Part shown: positions 31,514-42,500 of the stretch, piece after piece
Layout of the letters: every line of letters begins with the position of its first letter
Position numbering within the stretch: position 1 is the stretch's first letter
Source of the DNA: Prunella strophiata
Taxonomy: Eukaryota > Chordata > Aves > Passeriformes > Prunellidae
NCBI GenBank assembly: GCA_036583965.1
Contig: JAZBQD010000031.1
Span: 496,001 to 560,000 of the forward strand
DNA: 64,000 bases
Direction of reading: 5' to 3'
Notes under the pieces: model-generated
Seen by the model: the letters and a program-made list of their open reading frames with translations, nothing else
Databases searched by the model: none
What the model was told of the DNA's origin: nothing
Program-made: the position numbers and the translations under genes

Positions 31514-32064
31514 TGTCCTGGGTTACCATGTTAAAAATGTACGCCAAAGAGTATGTATTCTATACTCATCTCCTTGTACTGTTAAAACTAGGAGGGGGCA
31601 GTGTTTCTCCTTATCTCTTACCCTCCTACCGCGGGATTGTCTCCTGTTAATGGCTCTGTTTAATGTGCCCATCACGGCTTATCACTGACCCATAGAGCCA
31701 CAATGGGTCCATTGTGAGATGCTCTGCCCAGAGGGAGGGCCAGGCCATTCTCCACAGGATAAAGTCTGGGTTTTTGAGACCGAAGAGGCAGCCCTGTTCA
31801 CATGTCTTTTTTTTTTCCACGAGGACACGGACTGCTGCTTGCCAGCATCACGCTTTCGTTGAGACCATTTCACGGGACTCGCTACCATCACTTCTTCCAA
31901 CTAGGAGGGATATCAGGGTCGTAATCTGACTCTGTCAGTTTTTTTTATTTTTGTTTGTATTGTTTTGTTTTCTTTTCCTTTGCATGTATTTTAATTTAGT
32001 TTTTTATTAAATTGTATTTGTGACTTAGAGTGTCTCACTAGTTTTTTACTTTCACACTAGCACA
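31514..32064 (+). repeat. 3' LTR of the ERVL-like provirus
   Basis: It starts TGTCCTGGGTTACCATG and ends CTAGCACA. It is somewhat longer than the 5' LTR through small insertions. A purine-rich aaggggtagatt immediately before it is the likely polypurine tract. Confidence 0.87.
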
Positions 32065-32390
32065 CAGTGGAAAAGAAAAAGGTTGTGAGGGGGGAGAAGT
32101 GTTCTGAAGGGTTTGTTTTGATTCTTACTACTTTTATTTTTTTGCTTTGAGTTACTTTAATACAATTTTTCTTATACCCTTTTAAAGTTTTGAGCCTACT
32201 TTGCCTTTCTCTAATCCTGTCTCCAGCCGGAATGGAGTGCACTGGTGATTAACCACACGGAAGCTCACCACACTCATCAGCGTATTAGTAGGAAATCTCA
32301 AATGTGGAAATCGAAATTGCTTAACCAAAACCACTAATTAGTGTTTTCTTCTTCTGCCCGTTTGAACTGAACCACACCACGGAGTGTTTT
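32065..32390 (-). repeat. Partial LTR next to the provirus, left arm
   Basis: About 320 bp matches 57011-57329 in reverse complement. On the right arm this stretch begins TGTGGTGGTTTCAG, an LTR-like start. The ERVL-like provirus lies against its inner end, so it may be an LTR cut by that insertion. Confidence 0.5.
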
Positions 32391-32995
32391 GACATGTTTA
32401 CACCATCGATGCAGGGGGAAGGGAGGAGCTGAGTGTGATGGAGGGCGAGTGAAAAGGCAGAGGAGGGCAGGAAAGTGGCCATTTTGAGACATGAGGGCAA
32501 GGAAAACTTGGAAGAGACGGAACAATATGGGAGGCGGGCATGTTTGCCGCACCGTTTTGTGGGATAACAGCCGCATGGGGAAGATGGAACAGGGTCATAG
32601 GCATAGGGACAAGTGGATGGGAAATCCCAAGGTGACTGGCCAGTGTCGTCCTGGCTAGGGAGAGAGGGGATGGGAGCATCAGGAAGACCGTAAGCTTTGG
32701 GAGATCGACGGAGACGAGTGCCCAGAGAGCACACGCCTTGTTTATTTTAATCTTCTATAGCACATGCTTTTATACACTTTGTTTAATAAGGCTCATATAA
32801 GATTGCAAAGCTAAGCTCCTTAATGTTGGCTTATGGCAGAATGTCAGACAAGCCCCGTATTGGCACATCCTTCGGATGCCCTTGTGGTTTCCTCAGCCTT
32901 GACTATTGCCTGCCTCCCTGCTACATCTTAATGCTTGTTTCCAAACTATTGTCTAATCATTGTATTCCTGTCCTACGTGTCCTTTCTCATCTAGC
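32391..32995 (-). repeat. Proline-rich ERV fragment and LTR-like segment, left arm
   Basis: The minus strand reads a Pro/Ser-rich, gag-like frame (32398-32679) preceded by an LTR-like segment with a polyadenylation signal (AATAAA-like near 32750) and a 'ggggactcgtctc' sequence. It is better preserved on the right arm (56408-57010). A third ERV family is possible, but I cannot name it. Confidence 0.4.
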
Positions 32996-33745
32996 CAGGA
33001 GTCAACAAAAATCTCCATAAAGTTAGGAACCTTAAGCGAGTAGCAACCCCTCCAGCTGATTGCCCCTCTAGCGGGAAAGGGGGTTTAGGGGCTTGGGAAG
33101 AGGATAAGGGGAAGGGATTTTGAACTGGAGGAACCTGCAACTTTTCCAAATCACTCCCTGAATCATTCCCCATTTTTTATCAACTGACTAACATATGTGA
33201 AGCAAAGAGTAAAACATCCCCAAACAAGTAGAAAGAAGACAGTCTGGTTAAGGATATCAATCTCTTAGGATTCCCCTTAAAAAACTTAAATTTCCCTGCT
33301 ACAAGGGCACCCACAACTTGGAGATAAACGTCCCTTTGGGAAGGCTAAGTTTTAGGACTGGTAAGTTGGAATTTCCCATCCTCAGGCTTCTCTCCACACC
33401 CAGCAGTAAAAGGGAAAAGAAAAAGTGAAACCAAGGTGACCCCAATATATATATATATAATATAGATTATATATAGTAATCTATATGAAACTACTGTCTT
33501 TCTTTGTGTCAAAGTGGACTGCTGGGTGGGTGGTTGCCGTCGACCAACTTTCGGGGTTTTTTTTTTGGATTCTTGGAGGTGTCTCTCGTGCCCTTCAGAT
33601 AACACTCACTAGAAAACGAGTGGTTCTCCTCAAGGAAGTGGCTGTCCCGAAGGCAGCTGTGTCCAGCAGCACAAGGCTGAATGGAGTCTTCTTCTCCAGG
33701 GACACTCTACCTCTAAACAGGGTCCCTGTTCGGGGGCCGCCACTT
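32991..33745 (-). pseudogene. Second ERV: gag start and leader, left arm
   Basis: On the minus strand the leader after a Lys3-type primer-binding site is followed by the start of gag and then a Pro/Ser-rich segment (MGNDSGSDLEKL, SSSQAPKPPFPLEG) ending in a stop at 32991. The primer-binding site (33722-33742) carries three extra bases compared with the right arm. A (TA)n tract at about 33447-33480 is interrupted here. Confidence 0.7.
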
Positions 33746-34335
33746 GTCATGGCAGGCAGAAATGGTAGATGTGCCACGACCTTCCCAGAAAAGCGTGTTT
33801 AAAAAGTGTTCTGGGTGCACAGGCACATCTCACTCTCACTGAAGTGGATTTCAGCTCTTGGGTGATTGTCATTCAAGCAGCCATGACGACACAGAAAAAG
33901 GGACAGAGGTCTTCATATGGGGTTCTACGAGGGACTTTATGGAGCTCCTACTGTGGGAAGGGGTCCCGCACACAGAACCTCAGGCAGAGAGAGCAGGGAT
34001 TTATATAAGGATACAAGGGAGGGAGGGGCGTGCAGAAATGAGAATGAGGAGATGCGGGCACAGGGGGGCACAAAGGGGAAGGGCCAATGGGAAGAAATAG
34101 AATCAACATACACAACAATGCATTCTGGGGAAGCTATTTGTTCCTCATCACTCATCATTACTCTGGGGTTGTTGCTTAAGGGTGTGTCCCAACCAGGGAG
34201 TGTGGAAAGCTTCTCCTCAGCCAGTTTACTGGCCTCCATATTTCCCCCTCCTCTGCTCAACTACCGCAGAAGAGGCATAGTGAATAGTTTTCTTCGTGGG
34301 TACTCTTGGTTTTGGGCTGGCGTCAAACCATGGCA
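33745..34335 (-). repeat. LTR of the second ERV, left arm
   Basis: A 591-bp LTR reads from TGCCATGGTTTGACGCCAGC (at 34335, minus strand) to GCCATGACA next to the primer-binding site. It is the partner of 55086-55659 and has the same TATATAA-type promoter element, near 34000. Confidence 0.82.
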
Positions 34336-35018
34336 GGGTTGCAAGGAAGCCAGGGTTTGGGGCGGGCTCCAGTGAGACTTGGTTTTCAGGGTATAAGCTC
34401 TTCAGTGAGACTCCAGATTGGGGGTGGTAATCATGGAAACACACGGGTTTGGGAGGAATGGCTCAGTGAGGCCCGAGGTTTGTGGGTTGGGGGCACTGCA
34501 GAGAGAATCAGGATTTTGTGGCAGAAGGCCTTGCATTGAGTACGGGCACTGGGAGGGCTATGGGTGCATTACGGACCAGTGTGGTAAAGGTGGGCCACGT
34601 GCGACATGGAACACCCCCGTTTCTTAAGGGTGGTCGGGTATTACTGGGAGTTCTTCCTCCTCCTGGGCTGGGGTCGAGGGAGGCCCGTGGTGACACCTGT
34701 GCCCCACACCAGTGAGCTCTGGGGCTGTGCCCCCAGTGAAGGAACCACAGAGGGGGCTGTGGTTTCCCGGGAGCCAGGGCCCGCCCAGGAACTGCCCCCG
34801 AAGCTCAGGACAGCTGTTCTCCTGCGCTGTGGTGCTCCCTGGCAGTCACACCATGGATATGTCCTTCCCGTTCCCTTGTGCCAACCAGATCTTGTTCTTG
34901 GCTATTTTAGCCTTGAAAGTGGCTGATCCAACACAAATCTTGGTACAGGGTCACGTATTCCATCCGTGATTTAGGTACTGAGGCTTGGTGTGCTCTGTCC
35001 TTTGCAGCTTCCAAAGCT
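34336..35018. other. Arm sequence beyond the second ERV's LTR
   Basis: This stretch of 680 bp is shared by both arms (54395-55085 on the right). No protein or repeat family was recognised; a tandem-like 'cctcactgcagccatcc' and 'gtctcactgcagagctc' spacing is visible. It ends sharply at the inner border of the inverted duplication. Confidence 0.6.
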
Positions 35019-36266
35019 CCGCTGTTTATTGTAACACATCATTGATCATGAAAGCCTCCCAACACATAGCCTCGAGGCAAATGCCATGGCAGCTGGCACG
35101 ATGTGGGCACACATAGCTGAGGCCAATCTGGTGCTGGCAGGCAACAGGGGATGAGAGACAGCAAAGCTTCAGAGCCAGGGCCCAGCTCCCCTGGGGATCG
35201 GGACCATCAAGAGAGCAGCTTGTGGCTTTGGGAACCTGCACACCCACCAGCAGGAAGGCCAGACTNNNNNNNNNNNNNNNNNNNNNNNNNNNNNNNNNNN
35301 NNNNNNNNNNNNNNNNNNNNNNNNNNNNNNNNNNNNNNNNNNNNNNNNNNNNNNNNNNNNNNNNNNNNNNNNNNNNNNNNNNNNNNNNNNNNNNNNNNNN
35401 NNNNNNNNNNNNNNNNNNNNNNNNNNNNNNNNNNNNNNNNNNNNNNNNNNNNNNNNNNNNNNNNNNNNNNNNNNNNNNNNNNNNNNNNNNNNNNNNNNNN
35501 NNNNNNNNNNNNNNNNNNNNNNNNNNNNNNNNNNNNNNNNNNNNNNNNNNNNNNNNNNNNNNNNNNNNNNNNNNNNNNNNNNNNNNNNNNNNNNNNNNNN
35601 NNNNNNNNNNNNNNNNNNNNNNNNNNNNNNNNNNNNNNNNNNNNNNNNNNNNNNNNNNNNNNNNNNNNNNNNNNNNNNNNNNNNNNNNNNNNNNNNNNNN
35701 NNNNNNNNNNNNNNNNNNNNNNNNNNNNNNNNNNNNNNNNNNNNNNNNNNNNNNNNNNNNNNNNNTCACCACGGCAGCCCTGGCACGGGGACACGGTGGC
35801 ACAGGACAATGTCCCAATGTTCATGTATCAGAAACCCCAGAAGTATTTGTAAAAGCAGATATCTTTTTCCATTACATCATATCAGTAGTCCTTCTCATGG
35901 TTTTGTGTTATCTCACTAGTGCTAGTTTTACCTAGCAAGCAGACCCACAGGTTGTTTGTAAAGGACACATATCCACCATTCCTCTCACCCCCACACACAC
36001 ACCAGCGCTCTGGCCTCAGACCCAGGCAGGTTGTGCACCAGACTGGAAAAGGTTTGATCAAATTTTACGTGATTTTTTATCTTTTGCCAGCCAAGAATCT
36101 CTGTGAAATTTGATCTCCTCTTGAGAAGATCTATCGATATTTCTCCTCCGTGGCAAGAAGCCAGAGTAAAGGGAACCGTTTTAGCCCCTCACATTTAAAT
36201 TTGGGGTGTTCCACAGGGTCTTACAGCACCGTAGTCCCAACTGGTGCAGCGCTGGGGGGTGGAGGT
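35019..36266. other. Non-coding DNA around the second gap
   Basis: The sequence to 35265 and from 35766 holds no recognisable gene or repeat. Open frames here are made of N or are short. Confidence 0.6.
35266..35765. other. Assembly gap, exactly 500 N
   Basis: The same placeholder length as the first gap. It lies about 250 bp from the inner end of the left arm, so the relative orientation of the two arms depends on this join. Confidence 0.97.
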
Positions 36267-36937
36267 GAATTGAAAAAATTGCATTCACTTCTGTTTAAAA
36301 ATTTTAGAAGTTTATAGTAGTGAAAATAATAATGAACATAGTAATAATAAGTTGAGGACAAAAGATGGCCAATTAAAAGCAAAGAGACATATGGGATGTC
36401 CAAGGTGCGCTGCTTGTCACAAAGCACACCTTGCTAACAAAGATTACCCTTAAAAGAAGATAGCCTATTCCATATAGTCATAGAGCGCTCATACTGATTC
36501 CAACAGTTCCGTTCATAAGTAGGGTGTTTCTTCTCATTCAGCTCCGCCCCTCTTGAAAAAAATCATCTTTTTGGTCCTTGAAGTTTGAGCTTTCCCAATA
36601 AGGGAGGGCAAGGTAATTCTCTTTGTGTTTTGGTTTGTTGTCTGTGCGGTATCTCCATCCAGACAGAATAATGGAAGAATTTCTGAGTATCTTTTCCATT
36701 CCATGAGCTAGTTACAAAAAAGTTCTTTACATCACATGGTTGCTATTTTGTAGTTGCTACAGCTAAAATATAATTTCACCACACTACGTAAACGAGATCA
36801 AAAAAAACCCCCAAAGGGGGGGGGGGGAACTACTTAAAGAGATTAATACTAGCACAACTTTCCAACAAAACATCAGAGTATTCAATTTAAATTTTTCCAA
36901 GAACCAATCAGTGGTATGAAATGCATATTCTTTCACA
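36267..36937 (-). repeat. Diverged LTR, same family as 18989-19611
   Basis: It ends gaaatgcatattctttcaca and shares the 'acccttaaaag' plus 'catatagtcat' core and the A/T-rich flank with the solo LTR in contig 2. An A/G-rich insertion with a run of G lies near 36818. No target duplication was found. Confidence 0.55.
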
Positions 36938-37828
36938 GCGGGGTTTGTCACGGGAGGCACCCATCACGAATTGCTGAGGGTTTGTTAACCGGACCTTTTA
37001 AGCTTTTGTGCTCCTCCCCACAGAAGGGCCTCTGCAAGGGAAGGGACTGTGGGTGTGGGACAGATGATGCCACTGAGGTGAGACTCTTTGGCCAAGGAGC
37101 TCATGGCAGGGACATGGGAAAGGTGCAGAGAACAGGTCTGGCTGTACTGGGAGAGGAGGGGGAACAGCTGGCAAGGAGTGAGGCATAGCGGTGAGGGACC
37201 TGCACCCTCCTGATACCCCAGTTCAGGCGTGTAGGTCACCCACCTGCTTGCCACTGGGTCCTCTCAACGGCACGCCATGGTGTGCACTGGGACCCCCCAG
37301 TCACGTGCCAGCAAGGGCACTGGTGACGTTCCCCACACAGCCTGAGGGTGACACATGGGCGCAGGGGCACCTCCCTCCGCAGAGGGTATGGCTCCAGAGC
37401 CAGCCCCAAATTCCCTCCCAGCCTGGAGTGCCCCAGTCCTGGCACTAGCCCTGACAGCATACACTCACAACCTAAGCTAGTGGCTCCTGTCACGGGTCTT
37501 GCTATGGCCAGGGCTGGCGGGCAGAGTTTGGGCCCATTTCCCCTTGATGTTCCAAGGTTCCAGTGAGCAGATCCAGAGGCAGAGACCTCGGGGATCAACT
37601 CTTGGCTCAGCCCTCGGCTTATGTGCATGTGACAGGCCAGGCTTGCTTTCCCAGACCTGCCTCCCTTGGCCTGCACGACCACTGTTTCTCGGAGGTTGGT
37701 TTGGGGGCTCCTGACATTCGTGCTCGCCTATCTTCCCCGGCCCACATGAAGTGGCTCATGAGGAAGGAGAGGAGAACCGAATGGAGCGCAGCCTCGCTGC
37801 CACACCCCCTCCGTCCAGGGCCACCCCT
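36938..37828. other. Unassigned DNA between two LTRs
   Basis: G/C-richer sequence with short open frames on both strands and nothing recognisable. It could be internal sequence of the flanking LTR element, but no retroviral motif is visible. Confidence 0.4.
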
Positions 37829-38516
37829 TGTGAAAAAGCCAGTCACTTGTTGACTTAAAAGTGAAGGTTTAATTAGTAATAAAAGGGTTATAAAAATAGT
37901 ATATATAGAAAAGTTATGGAGTAGTAAGATATTGAGTATGGGTTAGGACAACTAGGACAATTAAAAAGTTGTCACGAAATACAGGACGGTGCGGGGTGGT
38001 ACCCGTTGGCTTGGACAATTAAAGCCGGCCGAAAAAATGACCCCCCACTAGACAAAGGGGTTAAACTCCTTATATAAGCAATATGCTGTGGCATTTCATG
38101 TAATCTCCTTATTACGATGCAAAAAATTCCTTTCAAAAACCAAAGGGTGTTTTCTGGTTATGTGTCAACTCCTTCCCTCATCTGAGAAAACAATCAGTCT
38201 AGGTACCTCGAAGTTGGTTCTCCCTATAAGGAGGCAGAATTATTCTCTTGGGCTTTTTGGTGTCTGTGCGTTATCTCTGTGCAAAGAATTTCTTCATTAT
38301 CCTTATCCATTCCTTGATGCAGTAGAGAAAGTATCTTACATCACGAGTTCTATTATATTATGATATAGCCTAAGTTGTGCAAAACTATATTTCCCTACAC
38401 TACTTTAAAAGAGATTAATACAACATAAACTTTTCCAACCTAACACGTATGGTCTTCATTTAAATTTGCCAAGAAAAAAAAAGGGGTGCACCAAGCAATG
38501 ACATGCATTTTTCACA
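37829..38516 (-). repeat. LTR, same family as 18989-19611
   Basis: It starts tgtgaaaaagccagtcac and ends catttttcaca, with the same TGTG...CACA ends and internal order as the solo LTR in contig 2. The flanks (cccct and cgagg) do not form a target duplication, so it may be part of a rearranged element. Confidence 0.65.
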
Positions 38517-39529
38517 CGAGAGGCTGCGGGATGAGGCTGAAGCAGCCTTCGCAGCTCTCAAGGAGGGCTGGCGCCTCACGTAGCCAGTAAGGTTGCTAGC
38601 ACCATGACACAGCAAAAGCCCCCATCAGCTCCTAGGCAGCGTCAAAGCTGGGTGTCACCTTCTCTAGAGGTCACAGCGCTGGTGCCACAGCCTGCCTGAG
38701 AGATGCACCAGCAGCTGCCCTGAGGACTGCTGTGGAAGGTGTGGAAGACATGGATTTCACAGGGCATTCCAAAGGTTTGCTCAGCAGGGCGGCCAAAGGG
38801 CAGGAACAGCAGCTCCGGCTGGGGTGAGGGCTGAAGGGAAGGGCAGCAGCCCAGCACTCTGAAGAGGAGCAGCTGCCCTGGACAGAGACACAGCACCTCT
38901 GGGTTAGACCGGAGTAGTGAAAGCACTGCCTGAGACCCAGGGGGGTCAGGGCACTGCTTTCCTGAGAAAAGAGCACAGCAGCTCTGCTGGGAGAATGGCT
39001 CAGTTGATCCAGGAGGCTGCAATGAGGGAGGGGAGGATGATGCCAAAGCCAACAGTCTCCAAGCTTGCAGTCAGCATGGAGCTGAAAACCTCAGGTCCCA
39101 CAGCTCTTTCTCCAAGCAGGGAACCTCCTTGCTGCAGGAAAAATGCCTTTGGGCACTGTCCGTCTTTGTCTCACAGCAGCTTGATCCAAGGGGTGCTTTG
39201 AGTGCTGCCTTTGCCTTGCCTTGGGCCCTTGAGCTCGGCTAAGCCAAGAGGTGATGCCCCAAGGAGGGGTTGGTTTGGCTCTAGGAAAAGCAAAGGGAAA
39301 TGTTATGGCAAGAAGGCAAGGGATTCTGGATTTATTATTGAATGAATCGAGGAGTGCTAAGTGAGGGTGCAGTAATGCAACCTTATTTCACCAAATGGGA
39401 GCAATTGGAACCAGGTCTTTATTGGACTTTAAAGGATCATCACTGTAACTGCATTGTAGAGAGCCGGGGTACAAAGTTCGCTAAACTGCCAAAGCTGTTG
39501 TGCTCTTCCTCCCCAGTGGATGGCTTTAA
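38517..39529. other. Unassigned DNA downstream of the GTPase pseudogene
   Basis: Minus-strand sequence beyond the C-terminal end of the VLIG-like pseudogene. No gene was recognised; it could be former 3' flank. Confidence 0.5.
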
Positions 39530-42500
39530 ACGTCTCCAGCTCGAACAGTGCTTCCTGCTGAATTCTATGACATGCCTCAGGGGATTTTTCCTTTTGCCAC
39601 TGAAATTTCTGATTGTACAAAGTTTCCAGCGTTTCCTGAAATGATCACACAAACCATTTTCAGTACGCTGCATGGATAAATAGGGAAGTTCCAAAGTGGA
39701 AAAAGGAGGTCCAGCATCCCGTAGCTCTGTAGGTGATCAGTTCACTGTCACCCAATTACTATTTCATGTCACTTGCAACATAGCTGGAACCAAATCACTG
39801 ATAGCTGAGGTGTACGTACTGATGCCAGGAAAGATTTCCACCATGTGGTTTCCCATAAAGCTTGTGGGCGATGGAGACCACAGGTGGTCTTCCATCATGA
39901 TCCAAAGGTGTTGGCAGACAGCCCCACAAAAGGGACACTGTGCCAGTAGCAACCCGTAAAAATGCTCCACCAGGATGTGATGAGTGCTTGCCTGAGGAAA
40001 TGTGAAAATGAGGTCAGCCAGTAGCCCAATTGTCGTTTCATGAGCTTGTCTTCAGGGCAGCCAGAGCTTTCTGCATGGCCCTGATCAGGAATCAAGTCTG
40101 TTGACCTCCTGGTGCTCGATGCCCTCGGTCACTTCTGGCAAGTTTGATCACCTCCGACAGTTTACCTGTGCAAAATTCATATCCAGCCAGAGAGGAGATT
40201 TTGTCTTCTTTGTTCTGTTATGTTCTTTGAGCAATGTGGGTGTGAAGATAGAAACAGCTGACTGGATTTTGATAGAGAATATCAAGGGAGGAATCTTTAA
40301 AAGACTCCCCAGCCTCCTATTTCATCTAAACAGTAACTCGTAAACACGTGTATCAATTGTAACTCTCACAAAACTGTTGGAGACCTAAGGTTACTGCTTG
40401 AAAATACTCAAAATTTTCTGTCTGACCCGAGATTCTCAGGATGCAAATGCCGATTGGCTGTTGCTCGGTAAATCGTGAGTTTTGTCCCGCGTGTTTGTCC
40501 TCAGCAATGTCTTTCGCTGCCTCTCAGAGACTGCTGGCGAAGAGCTGGTTCAATATTGGTCACAAAGGAAGGAAAAACAGCAAAAATTGTGACAGAAGTG
40601 GCTCCCTGGCAGAAATCTGGAACACATGGATGAGGAAATCTTTCTCTTGCCTGCTAAGGTACACAAAACTGGGTTCATGTGCCTTTTTGAATGCTTCATG
40701 AATGGTTTTAAACCTTCTGCTGCGCCATTCTGCAACAGATACAGAGACAAATCTATGCTGTATCTCTGGTGAATGTACATTTGGCATTGCGGGGACAGAG
40801 TCACACCTTCTGCACTTCATTGAGAATTACATGAATAAAATTCTACTGTAATCCCATTCTCCTTCCTTCTATCAATGTTTGCCTTCACAACATGATCTTA
40901 GGATATTGCTGTGATGTGCGAAAGGTTGATCATATCACCATCAGAAATGCCCTGTGATCTGGGGATAAGCATAAAATACTTTTCTCATGATGGTGTTCCT
41001 GGTTCAAAAGAAATCTCTGCCTCTGGGCAAGGACGGATCGTGTGAATGTGAACCTGGCTCATTGAAGGCTCTCAAGGACATCTTCGATGTGTGCAGTAAA
41101 TATCACCCGTTGCCAGAGAATGTGGCAAACACGGGAGGACTTCAGCAATCCACTTGTTCCAGACAATAGTAAAATAGGTGTCTCAGTTTTCTCATGAGCT
41201 CTTCCCTTCGAATCAAAGCCCGCCCCCGACTCCTTCTAGGAGGTCATCTTCCAAACTTTCTTAGATCATTTATTGCTGCCTCCTTCTGTAGCTCCAAAAA
41301 AAATTTTTTTTTTTTTTGAAAAAAAAGGGCTCACATTTCTTTTTGTTTCATGAAGATAGCGTCTATTTTAAGTCTTCAGCTTCAGCTCTTTGGCCTGATT
41401 CCACTGGGACCAGTGTCTCGGGTCGTTGTCTTCCTGAAATAATTTTCCATATTCTTTCTCAATGCCATCACTTGTCTCTTGCACCAGCCTTCAAGTACTC
41501 TCTGGGGTGACATTCTGCAAGTCCCCATTACGAATTTTGTTTGTCCAGTCTCATCTGTTTATCACTTAAGATGTGACTCCTCTAGCCTCCAGGTCGCACT
41601 GACTAAAGGCACTTTCCAGTTTCCTGAGACAGCAATCTCCAGGAATCTTGAAGCTGATTTTCTAAACAAAGTTTCATTCAGCCCAAGCATTCCATGAGGT
41701 CACCAATACGATCTTTCTGCTGAGAACCTCAAAATGCTGCTTGTGACTATGCTTCCTTGGCAGGCCTGGAGGATTTGATCTTGAGCTGCTGGGACATTCT
41801 GGGGTACAGTTGGGTTGGGTGGTGCATTGGGCGGGTTTCCTCCCAACAGGTAGCAAAGTAGTTGAATGTGTGTGTTCAATTCAAAGCCAATGCCTCGCTG
41901 AAGGAGGAGATGTCAAAGAATTCCTGCTGAGCAGCTACTACGGTCATTTCATCCAGTATTTCCTGCAAGCGCCTTTGTCATTCCAGTTCGGCTCCTTTGG
42001 AAGTGCTTCTTCCCACATTTGGTGGAACAAAGAGGCAGCTTGGGGAAGATTGGACTTCTTCATCCTTCAGAAAGAAAAGCTCTCCTGCACAGCGATGGAG
42101 AAACATCTTGCATTTTCTGATGGATTTTATCCAAAGATATTGATCACCGTCAAGTGCCGACATCAATGACAAAGGTTGGGCCAGCTTGTGTCATGGTTCA
42201 GGGATTGTTTATTGGCCATCTCGATGGCATAGAAGTCCCTCTGTGTCAACACCAGCACAAAATCAAAGCCCAAGTCCTGTGCAGCTCCTCATCCACTGGG
42301 ATGAGCTGAATGAGCTCCGCGGGGTGATCTCCCTGCGCTGACGTTGAACTGCCGGATCAAACATGGCCTCAGCAGGGTGGACTTGCCTGTGCTCGGGATG
42401 CCAGAGACAGAGGAGCACAAACACTCGTTGTCCCCCAGCCTCTCAATTTTAAGCTGTAAAAGATTGCTCCCCACCCAGCACAAGGGAAGGTAAGGAGCAT

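Larger units (their letters stand above)
25831..32064 (+). mobile_element. ERVL-like provirus, left copy, env-less, broken
   Basis: A 6.2-kb provirus has a 5' LTR (25831-26338), an 18-nt primer-binding site (26344-26361), gag-type frames, protease, reverse transcriptase, RNase H and integrase regions, and a 3' LTR (31514-32064). The integrase tail runs almost straight into the 3' LTR, leaving no room for env. The pol layout and the residues around the RT-RNase H join are of the ERVL (class III) type. Many one-base indels break the frames, and the same places often read differently in the inverted copy. No matching target duplication flanks it: gggatg lies on the left and cagtgg on the right. 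Confidence 0.88.
25366..35018. repeat. Left arm of a large inverted duplication
   Basis: This 9.65-kb block reappears in reverse complement at 54395-64000. Both hold, in the same order, a unique-looking stretch, a (GGGGAT)n array, the ERVL-like provirus, a 320-bp LTR fragment, a proline-rich fragment, and the second ERV's gag, PBS and LTR with about 680 bp beyond. The inner border is sharp: homology stops at 35018 here and begins at 54395 there. The outer border of the right arm lies past the window end, so the true outer end cannot be set; matching is still visible to about 25366. Confidence 0.93.
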
